DNA of 8,487 nt, taken from assembly GCA_023392115.1 (NCBI GenBank), contig JAEVZT010000144.1, positions 1 through 8,487 on the forward strand, in the 5' to 3' direction. Source of the stretch: Chloroflexota bacterium (GTDB lineage: Bacteria; Chloroflexota; Anaerolineae; Aggregatilineales; Phototrophicaceae). Shown here in pieces: positions 1-6,403 of the stretch (position 1 is its first letter; each line of letters starts with the position of its first letter). Both the position numbers and the translations under genes were made by a program. The notes below the pieces were generated by a model. It had not been told where the DNA came from. It worked only from the letters and a program-made list of their open reading frames with translations, and did not search any database.

Positions 1-41
1 GAGAAGGGGGCGGGGGGGTTGAGGGGTTTGCGTTACCTGCT
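1..41. other. 3' flank of esterase gene, G-rich
   Basis: This short stretch lies downstream of the minus-strand esterase stop codon. Its plus strand is strongly G-rich (runs of 5, 7 and 4 Gs at positions 6-26), giving a C-rich 3' end on the esterase transcript. No gene and no hairpin with a U-tract is visible, so the esterase terminator is not inside this window or is not intrinsic. Confidence 0.6.
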
Positions 42-2192
42 TTACTTCTTCGGCGCGGCTTCCTCAGTTGGGACTTCGGCGGTCGACTCGGCGGGTGGTT
101 CTTCGACTACGGGCGGCACGTCGGTCGTTTCTGCCAGCGGCGCCTCGGTCGGCACGTCAGTCGGCAGCGCCGTCGGAATATCGACCGGCGCTTCTTCCTG
201 CGGCACGATGTCAAGCGGTGCGATGTCAACTGGCGCGCCGCTCAAACTCGCGCCGCCCGCGTTCCAAACCTCAATGCCGGAGAACGCGTTCCAGCCATCG
301 CCGGTGATCGCGAGATTGAGCGTTCCATCCGTCACGGTGACGCGCCATGGGCCAAACCGAATCCACTGCCCGTTCACGCCCGTGCTCAGGTTAGTGGCAA
401 CCGGCTGCCCTTCAATTGTCACGCCGAAGGTCTGCGGCCACTGATCCTGATCGACGTTGTACAGGTAGACGTCATAGCTTCCGCTAGGGATGTTCGCCAT
501 GCTGATGGTCAAGCCCTGATTCCAGCGGTAGCAGCGGAGCATCGATGTGCGGTTGGCATCCGTTGCGGGGTTCAAGACGAGGCTCTGACTGCACGACGCA
601 TAGCCGCTGATGCTCACGCCGGAAGCGCCATCACCTTCCCAGTTGTTACCGTCGATCGTCAGCGCGGGACCGCCAAGGTTGACGGCGCGGTACAGTCCGC
701 CGGAAACGGGCGGCTGCGTCGCCGTTGCCGTCGGCGCGAGCGTCGGCGTTACGACAGTGGTCGGGGTCGCCGACGGGATCAAGGTCGGGAACGGAATGGT
801 CGTCGGCGTATTGGTCGCCGTCGGTGTCGCGGTATTGACGGGCGCAGTCGTGCTGGTTGCTGTTGCCGTCGGCGTTTGGGTCGGCGCGTTCGTCGCCGTG
901 TTGGTCGCTGTCTGAGTCGGTGTCGCCGTGTTCGGCGTGCTGCCGCCAACGCTCCAGACTTCGATACCCGGGAACGCATTCCAGCCATCGCCGGTGATCG
1001 CAAGGTTGATCGTGCCGTCCGTCAGGTTGACGCGCCACGGACCCAGCCGCTGCCACTGCCCGTTCGCGCCGGTGCTGAGGTTGTTGGCGACCTGCTGCCC
1101 TTCAATCGTCACGCCGAAGGTCTGCGGCCACGCGTCTTCGTCGACGACGTACAGGTAGACGTCATAGCTGCCGTTGGGCGTGTTCGCCATGCTGACGGTC
1201 AGGTTTTGGTTCCAGCGGTAGCAGCGCAGCATCGTCGTGCGGTTGGCGTCGGTTGCCGGGTTCAAGACCATGCTCGGCTTGCACGACGAGTAACCGTTGA
1301 TGCTCACGCCCGGCGCGCCGTCGGCTTCCCAGTTGTTACCGTCGATCGTCAGCGCCGGTCCGCCGAAGTTGACCGCGCGGTAAAAGCCGCTTGTGCCCGG
1401 CGCTTGAGTCGCCGTTGCCGTCGCCGTCGGCGTGGCTGTCGATCCCGGCTGCTGCGGCGTGAGCAGGGGCATCAGCGCTTGGAACCACTTCTGCGCCAGC
1501 TTCTGCTCGCCGGAGACGTTCGGGTGGACGTTGTCATACGTGTCGGTGGCGACGTTGAAGCCGGTGTACTGGTCGACGACGATCACCGGCGACTGTGCGG
1601 TGTTCTTCGTGACCGCGAGGTTGGCGATCATCGCGTTGAGATTCTCGACACCGAAGGGCGTGTTCGCCCGGTTGTGCGGGATGATCTGCGCGAGCAGGAT
1701 TTTCACGTTCGGGTTGACCTGACGCAACCGGTCGATGATCAGGCTGAGATCGGCGATTGTGCTTTCATCTGAAAACCACTGAAATACGTCATTGCTCCCC
1801 GCGTGCAGCAGGACGATATCCGGCTGTGCTGCCGTCGCCCATGTGATGATTTGCCCGGCCAGCTCATCGGCGCGCCAGCCGCTGTGCCCTTCGTGATTCG
1901 AGTCAAAGTCGGGATTCGGTGGGTCGAACTGCGAGTTCCTCGACATGCTGCCGACGAAATCGACATTCGTGAAGCCGTTATTTTGCAGGAGATGCCAGAG
2001 AGGTCGGCGGTAGCTGTCGTATGGGCGGCTGCCCTGCGTAATCGAGTCGCCAAGCGGCATGATGCGGTACGTGGTCTGTGCAGCTTGCGACTCTGCACCG
2101 GAAATATCTCTAGTTTGAGCGAAGAAAACGAGTGCCAGTACTGCGCCTAACAAAACAACCCAAGTGATCCGTCTTACGGCGGATACAAGCAT
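42..2192 (-). CDS. Secreted SGNH/GDSL esterase, CE3-like, with two malectin-like domains
   Basis: Predicted exported esterase of 716 residues, probably a carbohydrate O-acetyl esterase. An N-terminal hydrophobic signal segment (about residues 9-26) is followed by an SGNH hydrolase domain (about 40-245). The catalytic Ser is at 50 in PLGDSITQG, an EGHSGWR motif is near 101-107, the GSND block has Asn at 134, and the Asp/His pair is at 220 and 223 in DNVHPN. The order GDS, VDFVGS, HEGHSGW, GxND is what family CE3 acetylxylan esterases show. Two malectin-like domains (about 270-416 and 500-646) start RAVN.GGPALTIDG and end GIEVW. They are joined by Thr/Pro/Ala-rich linkers and followed by an acidic, Pro-rich tail with repeated APVDI/PTD motifs. 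I chose ATG at 2192 because AGGGGGT sits 5 nt upstream. A GTG at 2198 would overlap that Shine-Dalgarno site. Substrate is inferred; a broader SGNH esterase/lipase is the alternative. No wall anchor is recognisable in the tail. Confidence 0.9.
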   Translation of the reverse strand: MLVSAVRRITWVVLLGAVLALVFFAQTRDISGAESQAAQTTYRIMPLGDSITQGSRPYDSYRRPLWHLLQNNGFTNVDFVGSMSRNSQFDPPNPDFDSNHEGHSGWRADELAGQIITWATAAQPDIVLLHAGSNDVFQWFSDESTIADLSLIIDRLRQVNPNVKILLAQIIPHNRANTPFGVENLNAMIANLAVTKNTAQSPVIVVDQYTGFNVATDTYDNVHPNVSGEQKLAQKWFQALMPLLTPQQPGSTATPTATATATQAPGTSGFYRAVNFGGPALTIDGNNWEADGAPGVSINGYSSCKPSMVLNPATDANRTTMLRCYRWNQNLTVSMANTPNGSYDVYLYVVDEDAWPQTFGVTIEGQQVANNLSTGANGQWQRLGPWRVNLTDGTINLAITGDGWNAFPGIEVWSVGGSTPNTATPTQTATNTATNAPTQTPTATATSTTAPVNTATPTATNTPTTIPFPTLIPSATPTTVVTPTLAPTATATQPPVSGGLYRAVNLGGPALTIDGNNWEGDGASGVSISGYASCSQSLVLNPATDANRTSMLRCYRWNQGLTISMANIPSGSYDVYLYNVDQDQWPQTFGVTIEGQPVATNLSTGVNGQWIRFGPWRVTVTDGTLNLAITGDGWNAFSGIEVWNAGGASLSGAPVDIAPLDIVPQEEAPVDIPTALPTDVPTEAPLAETTDVPPVVEEPPAESTAEVPTEEAAPKK
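255..695 (-). repeat. Duplicated malectin-like domain, copy 2 (C-terminal)
   Basis: Second copy of a domain of about 147 residues in the esterase, running from LYRAVN to GIEVWNA. It aligns without gaps to the copy at 945-1385, offset 690 bp. I count about 26 differing residues in about 144 by eye, or roughly 82% identity, with long shared DNA blocks such as the one around 283-309. Malectin-like folds bind glucans and related glycans, so a carbohydrate-binding role is inferred. Confidence 0.8.
698..944 (-). repeat. Low-complexity Thr/Pro/Ala linker DNA
   Basis: This section encodes the linker of about 80 residues between the two malectin-like domains. It is built from degenerate TPT/TAT/NTAT units, seen on the plus strand as recurring GTCGGCGT and GTCGCCGTTG words. 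A shorter linker of the same type (about 1386-1450) precedes the first malectin-like copy. Such linkers are flexible, often glycosylated spacers in secreted Chloroflexota proteins. Slippage at these repeats could change linker length. Confidence 0.75.
945..1385 (-). repeat. Duplicated malectin-like domain, copy 1 (N-terminal)
   Basis: First malectin-like copy of the esterase, from FYRAVN to GIEVWSV. It shares with the other copy the GGPALTIDGNNWE opening, the NPATDANRT and LRCYRWNQ blocks, the GSYDVYLY strand and the TIEGQ/NLSTG region. Two conserved Cys residues (in the SC and LRCYRW segments) occur in both copies and may form a disulfide outside the cell. Confidence 0.8.
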
Positions 2193-2197
2193 AGACA

Positions 2198-2203
2198 CCC
2201 CCT
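2198..2203 (-). promoter_or_regulatory. Shine-Dalgarno site deciding the esterase start
   Basis: Read on the minus strand this is AGGGGG followed by T, a near-full match to AGGAGGT, ending 5 nt before ATG at 2192. It favours that ATG over the in-frame GTG at 2198, which lies within the site itself. Confidence 0.7.
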
Positions 2204-2218
2204 GTGTGCTTGGCTTTC

Positions 2219-2237
2219 GGTAATCACCAGCATTACC
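2219..2237. promoter_or_regulatory. Inverted repeat in esterase leader, possible operator
   Basis: GGTAAT, 7-nt spacer CACCAGC, then ATTACC: a perfect 6-bp inverted repeat 27 to 45 bp upstream of the esterase ATG. It lies just downstream of the candidate promoter, the usual place for a repressor operator. It could also be a small RNA hairpin in the 5' leader. No regulator for it is visible in the window. Confidence 0.35.
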
Positions 2238-2245
2238 ACCAACTA

Positions 2246-2274
2246 GTAATATTCATCAAAAAACCTTGCATGAA
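2246..2274 (-). promoter_or_regulatory. Candidate esterase promoter
   Basis: On the minus strand TTCATG (2274-2269), a 17-bp spacer and TATTAC (2251-2246) match the housekeeping -35/-10 pattern at 3/6 and 4/6 positions. The start would be near 2239, giving a leader of about 46 nt that contains the inverted repeat. The match is weak. The main support is that a promoter is needed after the terminator just upstream. Confidence 0.25.
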
Positions 2275-2275
2275 C

Positions 2276-2316
2276 ATAACAGAAAGCGGGCTGATGAAGT
2301 CAATCATCAACCCGCT
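2276..2316 (-). terminator. Rho-independent terminator of the ABC operon
   Basis: On the minus strand AGCGGG, one mismatch, TGATGA, a 6-nt loop, TCATCA, one mismatch and CCCGCT form a 13-position stem (2316-2285). It is followed by a moderately U-rich run (TTCTGTTATGTT). It lies 44 nt after the permease stop codon and before the esterase gene, as expected for the end of the ABC transcript. Confidence 0.65.
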
Positions 2317-2359
2317 GTGAGGTTTGTGTCGCTTGCGTTGTCAGAAAGCAGTTAAGCGG

Positions 2360-4930
2360 CTACTCGTTCCTGAGCGCCTGAGAGGTCAGCAAGCGCGACA
2401 AACGCCGCGCTGGATAGATACCGGCTGCTAGCGCCGCGATCACGGCGACACCGAATGAAATCACGAATTCCTGTGCCGACAGACTCATCTGCATCGTCCA
2501 GCCGAACGAGCGCACGTTGATGACGTAAGTCAGGATCAGCGCCAGCGCCACGCCGATCGGCATGGCGAGCATTCCCGCTGTAATCCCCATTAAGCCGGTT
2601 TGGATCAGGGTGTAATTCCACAGCTGGCGCGCGGTCATGCCAATGGCGCGCATCACGCCGTACTGGCGTGTCTGCTCAAGCTGGAGCGCCATCAGCGCGC
2701 TCAGGATGCCGATGAAGGCGACGACGACCGCCAGAAGCTGAAGCGCGTTGGTGATGGCGAACGTGCGTTCAAAGACTTCGAATACGCTGTCACGCAAGGC
2801 GCGGTTGCTGCGGGCGATCAGTTCAGTCCCGCTCAGGCTCACCCGAATCGCGTCGAGCGCCGCTTCAAGATCGACGCCCGGTTCGAGGAACACCGACATC
2901 GTCGAGATGTACGGGTCGTCAAAATACCGGCGGTAGACGTTTTCGGGCATGAAGACCGACCCTTGATCGGTCGTGTAGTCAAAGTACACGCCGACAACCG
3001 TGAACGTTTCAGCACCGCGATCAGTGAGCAGGGTGATCCGGTTGTTCTCCTGTGTGATGCCGCGCCGGAAGGCGAACGGCTCGCTGACCATGACGTTTCC
3101 CGCTTCGAGCGTCGGGAAGTAGTCGGCGGGCGCGTCGAGCCAGACGAACTGCCGCTGCCCGTTGGTGATCTCGCCGTTGGCGACCGACAGGTTGACCGGC
3201 GGCAGTTCCGGGTAATCGGGCGCGATCGCCGTCACCGTGCGCCCGACGACGACACGATCGACCCCGTCGACCGCCGCCACCTGATCGGCGATCGCCCTGT
3301 CGATGTTGGCGCTGACGCGGGTCGCCGTGACCTGCGGCGGCGACAGGTAAATGTCCGCGCCGAGCGTCGTGTCGAGCCAGTCGGCGACCGTCCCGCGGAA
3401 CGAGCCGATCATCACGCTCACGCCGACGATCACGCTCACGGCGACCGTCAGCGCGGCGACGGCGACCGCCGTCCGGCTAAGCGAGCGCGACACGGCGCGC
3501 GGTGCCATTCGACCGACGACGCCAAACAGGCGGTGTGCGACCGGCGTGAGCAGGCGCATCCCACCGATCAGCGCGACCGGCGTGAAGAACGCCCCGCCGA
3601 CGATCACGCAGAACAGCGCTGAGAAGCTGACGACGATCGAATTGGTGGGAATCAGCAGGAGCAGCACGCCAAGCACGTTGAGCAGCACGGCGGCGATCGT
3701 CACCGGCTTGAGCAGGCGGCGCGTCTGTTCTTCGAGCGCCGAACGGCGCAGCGATCCGGCGGGCGGCGTGCGCGTGGCGTCATACGAGGGTACGACGGCG
3801 GAAAGCAGGCTCGTCAACACGCCGATCCCCACGCCCTTGATCAGCGTGATAGGGTTGACGGTCACGCGCTGGACGTCAACCGAGAAGTACAGGTCGCTGA
3901 TCGTCTGCGCGACCAAGCCGACCGCCGAACGTCCGAAGATGATGCCGAGCGCGACGCCGAGAATCGTCCCGACGGCGCCAAGCAGCAGGGCTTCGCTCAG
4001 GATCAGCAGGAAGACCTGCCGCCGCGTCGCGCCGAGCGATCGCAGAATGCCGAGCAGCGGGCGGCGCTGGACGACGCTGAATGATACGGTGTTGTAAATC
4101 AAAAACACGCCGACGACCAGCGCCAGCAGGCTCAGCGCTTGCAGGTTGAGTTCGAAGGCGGCGGTCATCTGCCCGAGGGCGTTGGACTGGTCGCGCGGGG
4201 TGGTGATCGCCGCGCCGGACGGCAGCGCCGCTTCGATGGCGCTCAGATCGTAGCCTTCGGGCAGGATCAGGTCGATGCGCGTAATCGTCCCGGACATGCC
4301 GGCGATCTCCTGCGCCGTGGCGATGTCGGTCAGCATCAGGTTGTCGAGCGCCTCGGCGCTCACGTCGTCGGCAGCTTGCAGTACGCCGACGACGCGCATT
4401 TCGACGCGCGCCGCTCCCGGCTGAATCGTGATCGTGCCGCCCGCCTGAATGCCGTAGCGTGCCGCCAGCCGATCGGAGATCAAGACGGCGTTCGGCTCGG
4501 CGATGAAGGCGTTCAGCGCTTCGAAGGCTGCCTGTTCTTCGCCCTCGACGCGCACTTCGGTCAGGTACGATCGAAACGGCGGCTCGGCGAACGGATCGAC
4601 GCCGAGGATCGTCAGCGCGCGGTCGCCGAGGTCAATCGCCTGCGCGTAGGCTTCGACGACCGGCGCGGCGTCGCGGATGCCGAGGTCAACCCGAATCCGG
4701 CGGTAGAGGTCGCTCGGCAAGCCGCTCGGTCCGCCGATGATCTGATGGGTGGCTATGCCGGTGATGCTCTCAGCACTCAGGTTGAAAGCGCGGCTCGACG
4801 ACGTGTTGGCGAGGTCGATGGCGATGACGACGGCGACGCCGAGCGCGACGCCGATCACGAACAGGACGCTTTGCAGCAGGCGGCGTCGAATATACCTTCC
4901 GGCGAGCCGCAGGATGACAGGGATTCTCAT
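2360..4930 (-). CDS. ABC transporter permease with two FtsX domains
   Basis: Integral membrane subunit of 856 residues of the MacB/LolC-E type, which couples ATP hydrolysis inside the cell to movement of an extracytoplasmic domain. An N-terminal transmembrane helix (about 20-40) is followed by a MacB-PCD-like outer domain (about 41-255) and the first FtsX domain (about 260-385), with RRPLLGILRSLGATRRQVF as its coupling segment. A two-helix central region (about 408-460) comes next, then a helix near 488-510, a second outer domain (about 510-725) and the second FtsX domain (about 725-850), with RQYGVMRAIGMTARQLW near 755-772. About ten transmembrane helices result. Both halves are in one chain, so it may act as a monomer with two ATPase subunits. 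The ATPase and HEAT genes lie directly upstream on the same strand. There is no clear Shine-Dalgarno site before ATG 4930. The cargo (lipoprotein, lipid, peptide or drug) cannot be told from sequence. Confidence 0.92.
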   Translation of the reverse strand: MRIPVILRLAGRYIRRRLLQSVLFVIGVALGVAVVIAIDLANTSSSRAFNLSAESITGIATHQIIGGPSGLPSDLYRRIRVDLGIRDAAPVVEAYAQAIDLGDRALTILGVDPFAEPPFRSYLTEVRVEGEEQAAFEALNAFIAEPNAVLISDRLAARYGIQAGGTITIQPGAARVEMRVVGVLQAADDVSAEALDNLMLTDIATAQEIAGMSGTITRIDLILPEGYDLSAIEAALPSGAAITTPRDQSNALGQMTAAFELNLQALSLLALVVGVFLIYNTVSFSVVQRRPLLGILRSLGATRRQVFLLILSEALLLGAVGTILGVALGIIFGRSAVGLVAQTISDLYFSVDVQRVTVNPITLIKGVGIGVLTSLLSAVVPSYDATRTPPAGSLRRSALEEQTRRLLKPVTIAAVLLNVLGVLLLLIPTNSIVVSFSALFCVIVGGAFFTPVALIGGMRLLTPVAHRLFGVVGRMAPRAVSRSLSRTAVAVAALTVAVSVIVGVSVMIGSFRGTVADWLDTTLGADIYLSPPQVTATRVSANIDRAIADQVAAVDGVDRVVVGRTVTAIAPDYPELPPVNLSVANGEITNGQRQFVWLDAPADYFPTLEAGNVMVSEPFAFRRGITQENNRITLLTDRGAETFTVVGVYFDYTTDQGSVFMPENVYRRYFDDPYISTMSVFLEPGVDLEAALDAIRVSLSGTELIARSNRALRDSVFEVFERTFAITNALQLLAVVVAFIGILSALMALQLEQTRQYGVMRAIGMTARQLWNYTLIQTGLMGITAGMLAMPIGVALALILTYVINVRSFGWTMQMSLSAQEFVISFGVAVIAALAAGIYPARRLSRLLTSQALRNE

Positions 4931-4968
4931 AGGCGTGTTTGTCCGGTCAAGTGAGGTTTAGTTTGCAG

Positions 4969-4995
4969 TGAGGGGCACAACGACTGTGCCCCTCA
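4969..4995 (-). other. Perfect 11-bp hairpin before the permease
   Basis: TGAGGGGCACA, 5-nt loop, TGTGCCCCTCA. It lies 38 nt upstream of the permease start and 35 nt after the HEAT stop. The minus-strand sequence after the stem (CTGCAAACTAAACC) has no U-tract, so it is a poor intrinsic terminator. A role in transcript processing, stability or attenuation between the cytoplasmic subunits and the permease is inferred. A protein-binding palindrome is also possible. Confidence 0.6.
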
Positions 4996-5000
4996 TCCAG

Positions 5001-5020
5001 CGCCGCGGTGGGATGCGGCG
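5001..5020 (-). other. Second GC-rich hairpin in the same spacer
   Basis: CGCCGC, 8-nt loop, GCGGCG: a perfect 6-bp stem 10 nt after the HEAT stop on the transcript, and only 5 nt before the larger 11-bp hairpin. Together they form a tandem structured element filling about half of the HEAT-permease gap. Confidence 0.45.
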
Positions 5021-5030
5021 GATAAAACGC

Positions 5031-5477
5031 TTAATAATCGCGGTCGCCTTCGACAACCGGTATTGGTTCTCCCGCCGATTCCTGATAACCGAGGCGGGTC
5101 AAGGCTTCCTGTGCCGCTTCGCGGAAGCGATCGTGATTGGACTCAACCATTCGCTTGAGCGGTTCAATTGCTCGCGGATCGCCGAGCATGCCGAGGGCTT
5201 GCACGGCGTACAGCGGGGTTTGAAAACCGGGCGCGTCGAGCGCGCGGATCAGCGGGTCAACTGCCCGCGTATCACCGAGTTTTCCCAGCATCAGGGCTGC
5301 TCGCCCGCGCGCAATCAGGTCTTCATGATGGTTGCCGACGATCATGATCAGGGTGCGAACAGCTTCGTCGCCACCGAGCATCCCCAGCTTCATCACCGCC
5401 GTGCGGCGGCGTTCCTTGTTAACGTCACGCAAGTCCGAGAGGATTTGCTTGATGGCACTCGAGTCGGAGGTCGTCAT
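5031..5477 (-). CDS. HEAT-repeat (PBS-lyase type) accessory protein
   Basis: Cytoplasmic helical-repeat protein of 148 residues with no signal peptide or membrane segment. About four HEAT/PBS-lyase-like units of 31-35 residues are visible. Each has an Ala-rich first helix, a LG-LGD turn and a xAVxPLIxxL second helix: near 25-45 ([17 protein letters not shown]), 58-80 ([20 protein letters not shown]), 90-112 ([17 protein letters not shown]) and a partial last unit ([11 protein letters not shown]). A short acidic tail ends in GDRDY. These repeats usually serve as protein-docking surfaces. The gene overlaps the ABC ATPase stop by ATGA, so translation is probably coupled, and it precedes the permease. 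An adaptor or regulator of the transporter is inferred. There are no catalytic residues to suggest an enzyme. Confidence 0.88.
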   Translation of the reverse strand: MTTSDSSAIKQILSDLRDVNKERRRTAVMKLGMLGGDEAVRTLIMIVGNHHEDLIARGRAALMLGKLGDTRAVDPLIRALDAPGFQTPLYAVQALGMLGDPRAIEPLKRMVESNHDRFREAAQEALTRLGYQESAGEPIPVVEGDRDY

Positions 5478-6193
5478 GTGAGTAGCTCCTTCACCGTTTG
5501 CGATTCACGCAGGGTGATCACTAGCTTGCTTTCGTGAATCCGGCAGACACGGTCCGCCAGCGGAACGATTTCCGGGTTGTGGGTTGCCATGATCAGTGTG
5601 TGACCTGAGTCTCGTGTTAATTCTAGCAGAAGTCGCAGCACCTGCTGACCTGTCTCTTCGTCTAGGTTGCCCGTCGGTTCATCCGCCAGCACGATCGACG
5701 GGCGCTGCACCAATGCCCGCGCGATGGCGACGCGCTGCTGCTCCCCACCGCTCAACCTGTCAGGAAAGTCGTGCGCGCGGTGCGCCAATCCGACACGCTC
5801 CAGCAGGTCGAGTGCATGCTGCTCGCCGCTGCCCCCGCGCAGTTCCACAGGCAGCGTGATGTTTTCCAGTATGGTCAGGGTCGGGATGAGGTTGAAGAAC
5901 TGAAAGACGATGCCGATGTGATCGCGGCGGAACAGCGTGAGTTGGCGGTCGTCCAACTGCGTGATGTCTGTACCGTCTATGACGATGTGACCGGCGTCGG
6001 CGCGGTCAATCCCACTGATCAAGTTCAAGAGTGTGCTCTTGCCACTCCCACTTTTTCCCAGCAGAACGAAGAATTCGCCTCGCTCGATGTCCAGATCAAC
6101 ATCCGTCAGCACAGGTCGAACCCGGCTGCCTTCGGCGTACACCTTGCTCAGACGCCGGACCCGGACGATCGGTTCATAGGCGGTTTCACTCAT
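5474..6193 (-). CDS. ABC transporter ATP-binding protein, LolD/MacB type
   Basis: ATPase subunit of 239 residues that would power the permease encoded two genes downstream. All nucleotide-binding motifs are present: Walker [10 protein letters not shown] (46-54), Q-loop Gln98 in [12 protein letters not shown], signature LSGGEQQR (147-154), Walker B IVLADE with catalytic Glu172, D-loop GNLDE (175-179) and switch His205 in MATHNPE. The [11 protein letters not shown] and DEPTGNLD strings are typical of the LolD/MacB/FtsE exporter branch that partners FtsX-type permeases. Length is normal for the family. It is the first gene of the operon, with a TATAAT box just before it and AGGTG 4 nt from the ATG. 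Chain start [10 protein letters not shown] fits the family. The specific cargo is unknown. Confidence 0.95.
   Translation of the reverse strand: MSETAYEPIVRVRRLSKVYAEGSRVRPVLTDVDLDIERGEFFVLLGKSGSGKSTLLNLISGIDRADAGHIVIDGTDITQLDDRQLTLFRRDHIGIVFQFFNLIPTLTILENITLPVELRGGSGEQHALDLLERVGLAHRAHDFPDRLSGGEQQRVAIARALVQRPSIVLADEPTGNLDEETGQQVLRLLLELTRDSGHTLIMATHNPEIVPLADRVCRIHESKLVITLRESQTVKELLT
5486..5491 (-). promoter_or_regulatory. Shine-Dalgarno site of HEAT gene inside ATPase gene
   Basis: AAGGAG on the minus strand, 8 nt before the HEAT ATG. It is made from the Lys-Glu codons near the ATPase C-terminus (KELLT), so ribosomes can start the HEAT gene directly as well as by reinitiation at the ATGA overlap. 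Confidence 0.75.
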
Positions 6194-6203
6194 GCTTCAC
6201 CTA

Positions 6204-6232
6204 ATTATACCGGACGACGCCTGATTTGCGTA
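6204..6232 (-). promoter_or_regulatory. Promoter of the ABC operon, consensus -10
   Basis: On the minus strand a perfect TATAAT (6209-6204) lies 17 bp after TACGCA (6232-6227, 3/6 match to TTGACA). The start would fall near 6197, only about 4 nt before the ATPase ATG. The transcript would be nearly leaderless and would leave out the AGGTG at 6202-6198. Either near-leaderless translation is used, or an upstream promoter supplies the leader and the box is chance. Confidence 0.45.
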
Positions 6233-6243
6233 GACCGGTTTGG

Positions 6244-6273
6244 TTGCCAATACGAGAGTACAGGCAGTCTAAT
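6244..6273 (+). promoter_or_regulatory. Candidate sigma-70 type promoter toward plus-strand genes
   Basis: TTGCCA (6244-6249, 5/6), an 18-bp spacer and TCTAAT (6268-6273, 5/6). The start would be near 6280, leaving a leader of about 160 nt before the membrane protein gene. That leader contains the strong Shine-Dalgarno site, the six-codon ORF and the inverted repeat described nearby. This is the best two-box match in the intergenic region. Confidence 0.4.
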
Positions 6274-6337
6274 GCAGCTTCATGAGCCGAAGATGATAGC
6301 GATGGCGTGTTTTGCCCCGATTAGATGAATATACACT

Positions 6338-6374
6338 AAAAGGAGAGGGCAGTTTGTCTAAAAATACTGAATAA
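6338..6374 (+). CDS. Possible six-codon leader ORF with strong RBS
   Basis: AAAAGGAGAGG (6338-6348) is the strongest Shine-Dalgarno match in the window, yet no normal gene follows. The first start at suitable distance is TTG at 6354, which reads MSKNTE and then stops at TAA (6372-6374). It could be a regulatory leader peptide for the membrane protein gene, the remnant of a lost gene start, or chance purine-rich sequence. Six codons carry no coding signal, so confidence is low. Confidence 0.2.
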
Positions 6375-6403
6375 TTCGTGTAGAGGTTCTACAACGGTAT
6401 TAT
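6375..6403 (+). promoter_or_regulatory. Candidate proximal promoter of membrane protein gene
   Basis: TATTAT (6398-6403, 5/6 match to TATAAT) with TTCGTG (6375-6380, 2/6) 17 bp upstream. The start would be near 6410, giving a leader of about 30 nt that includes the AAGGA ribosome site. The -35 is poor. The perfect inverted repeat lies in the spacer. Confidence 0.3.
6379..6393. promoter_or_regulatory. Inverted repeat TGTAGA-GGT-TCTACA
   Basis: A perfect 6-bp inverted repeat with a 3-bp centre. It sits between the -35 and -10 of the proximal candidate promoter, a position where bound protein would block RNA polymerase. It is a candidate operator. The regulator is not in the window. Confidence 0.35.

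Noticed and set aside
876..1772. Plus-strand open frame of 298 codons opposite the esterase
   Set aside because: It is Arg/Val-rich with no domain, mirrors the repeat structure of the esterase and lies wholly antisense to a gene with clear catalytic motifs. It is a high-GC shadow.
2196..2198. GTG start of the esterase, two codons upstream
   Set aside because: It overlaps the AGGGGG Shine-Dalgarno site, leaving no spacing. ATG 2192 has ideal spacing.
3221..3297. GCGATCGC octamers as HIP1-like repeats
   Set aside because: I find only two inside the permease gene, within a generally GATCG-rich coding sequence. There is no dispersed high-frequency repeat.
2600..4954. Three long plus-strand open frames (340, 248 and 271 codons) opposite the permease
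   Set aside because: They are rich in Arg/Asp/His or Ser/Thr/Arg with no recognisable domain, and the permease frame shows proper transmembrane and FtsX features.
4969..4995. The 11-bp hairpin as an intrinsic terminator
   Set aside because: No U-tract follows on either strand, and termination here would cut off the permease from its ATPase.
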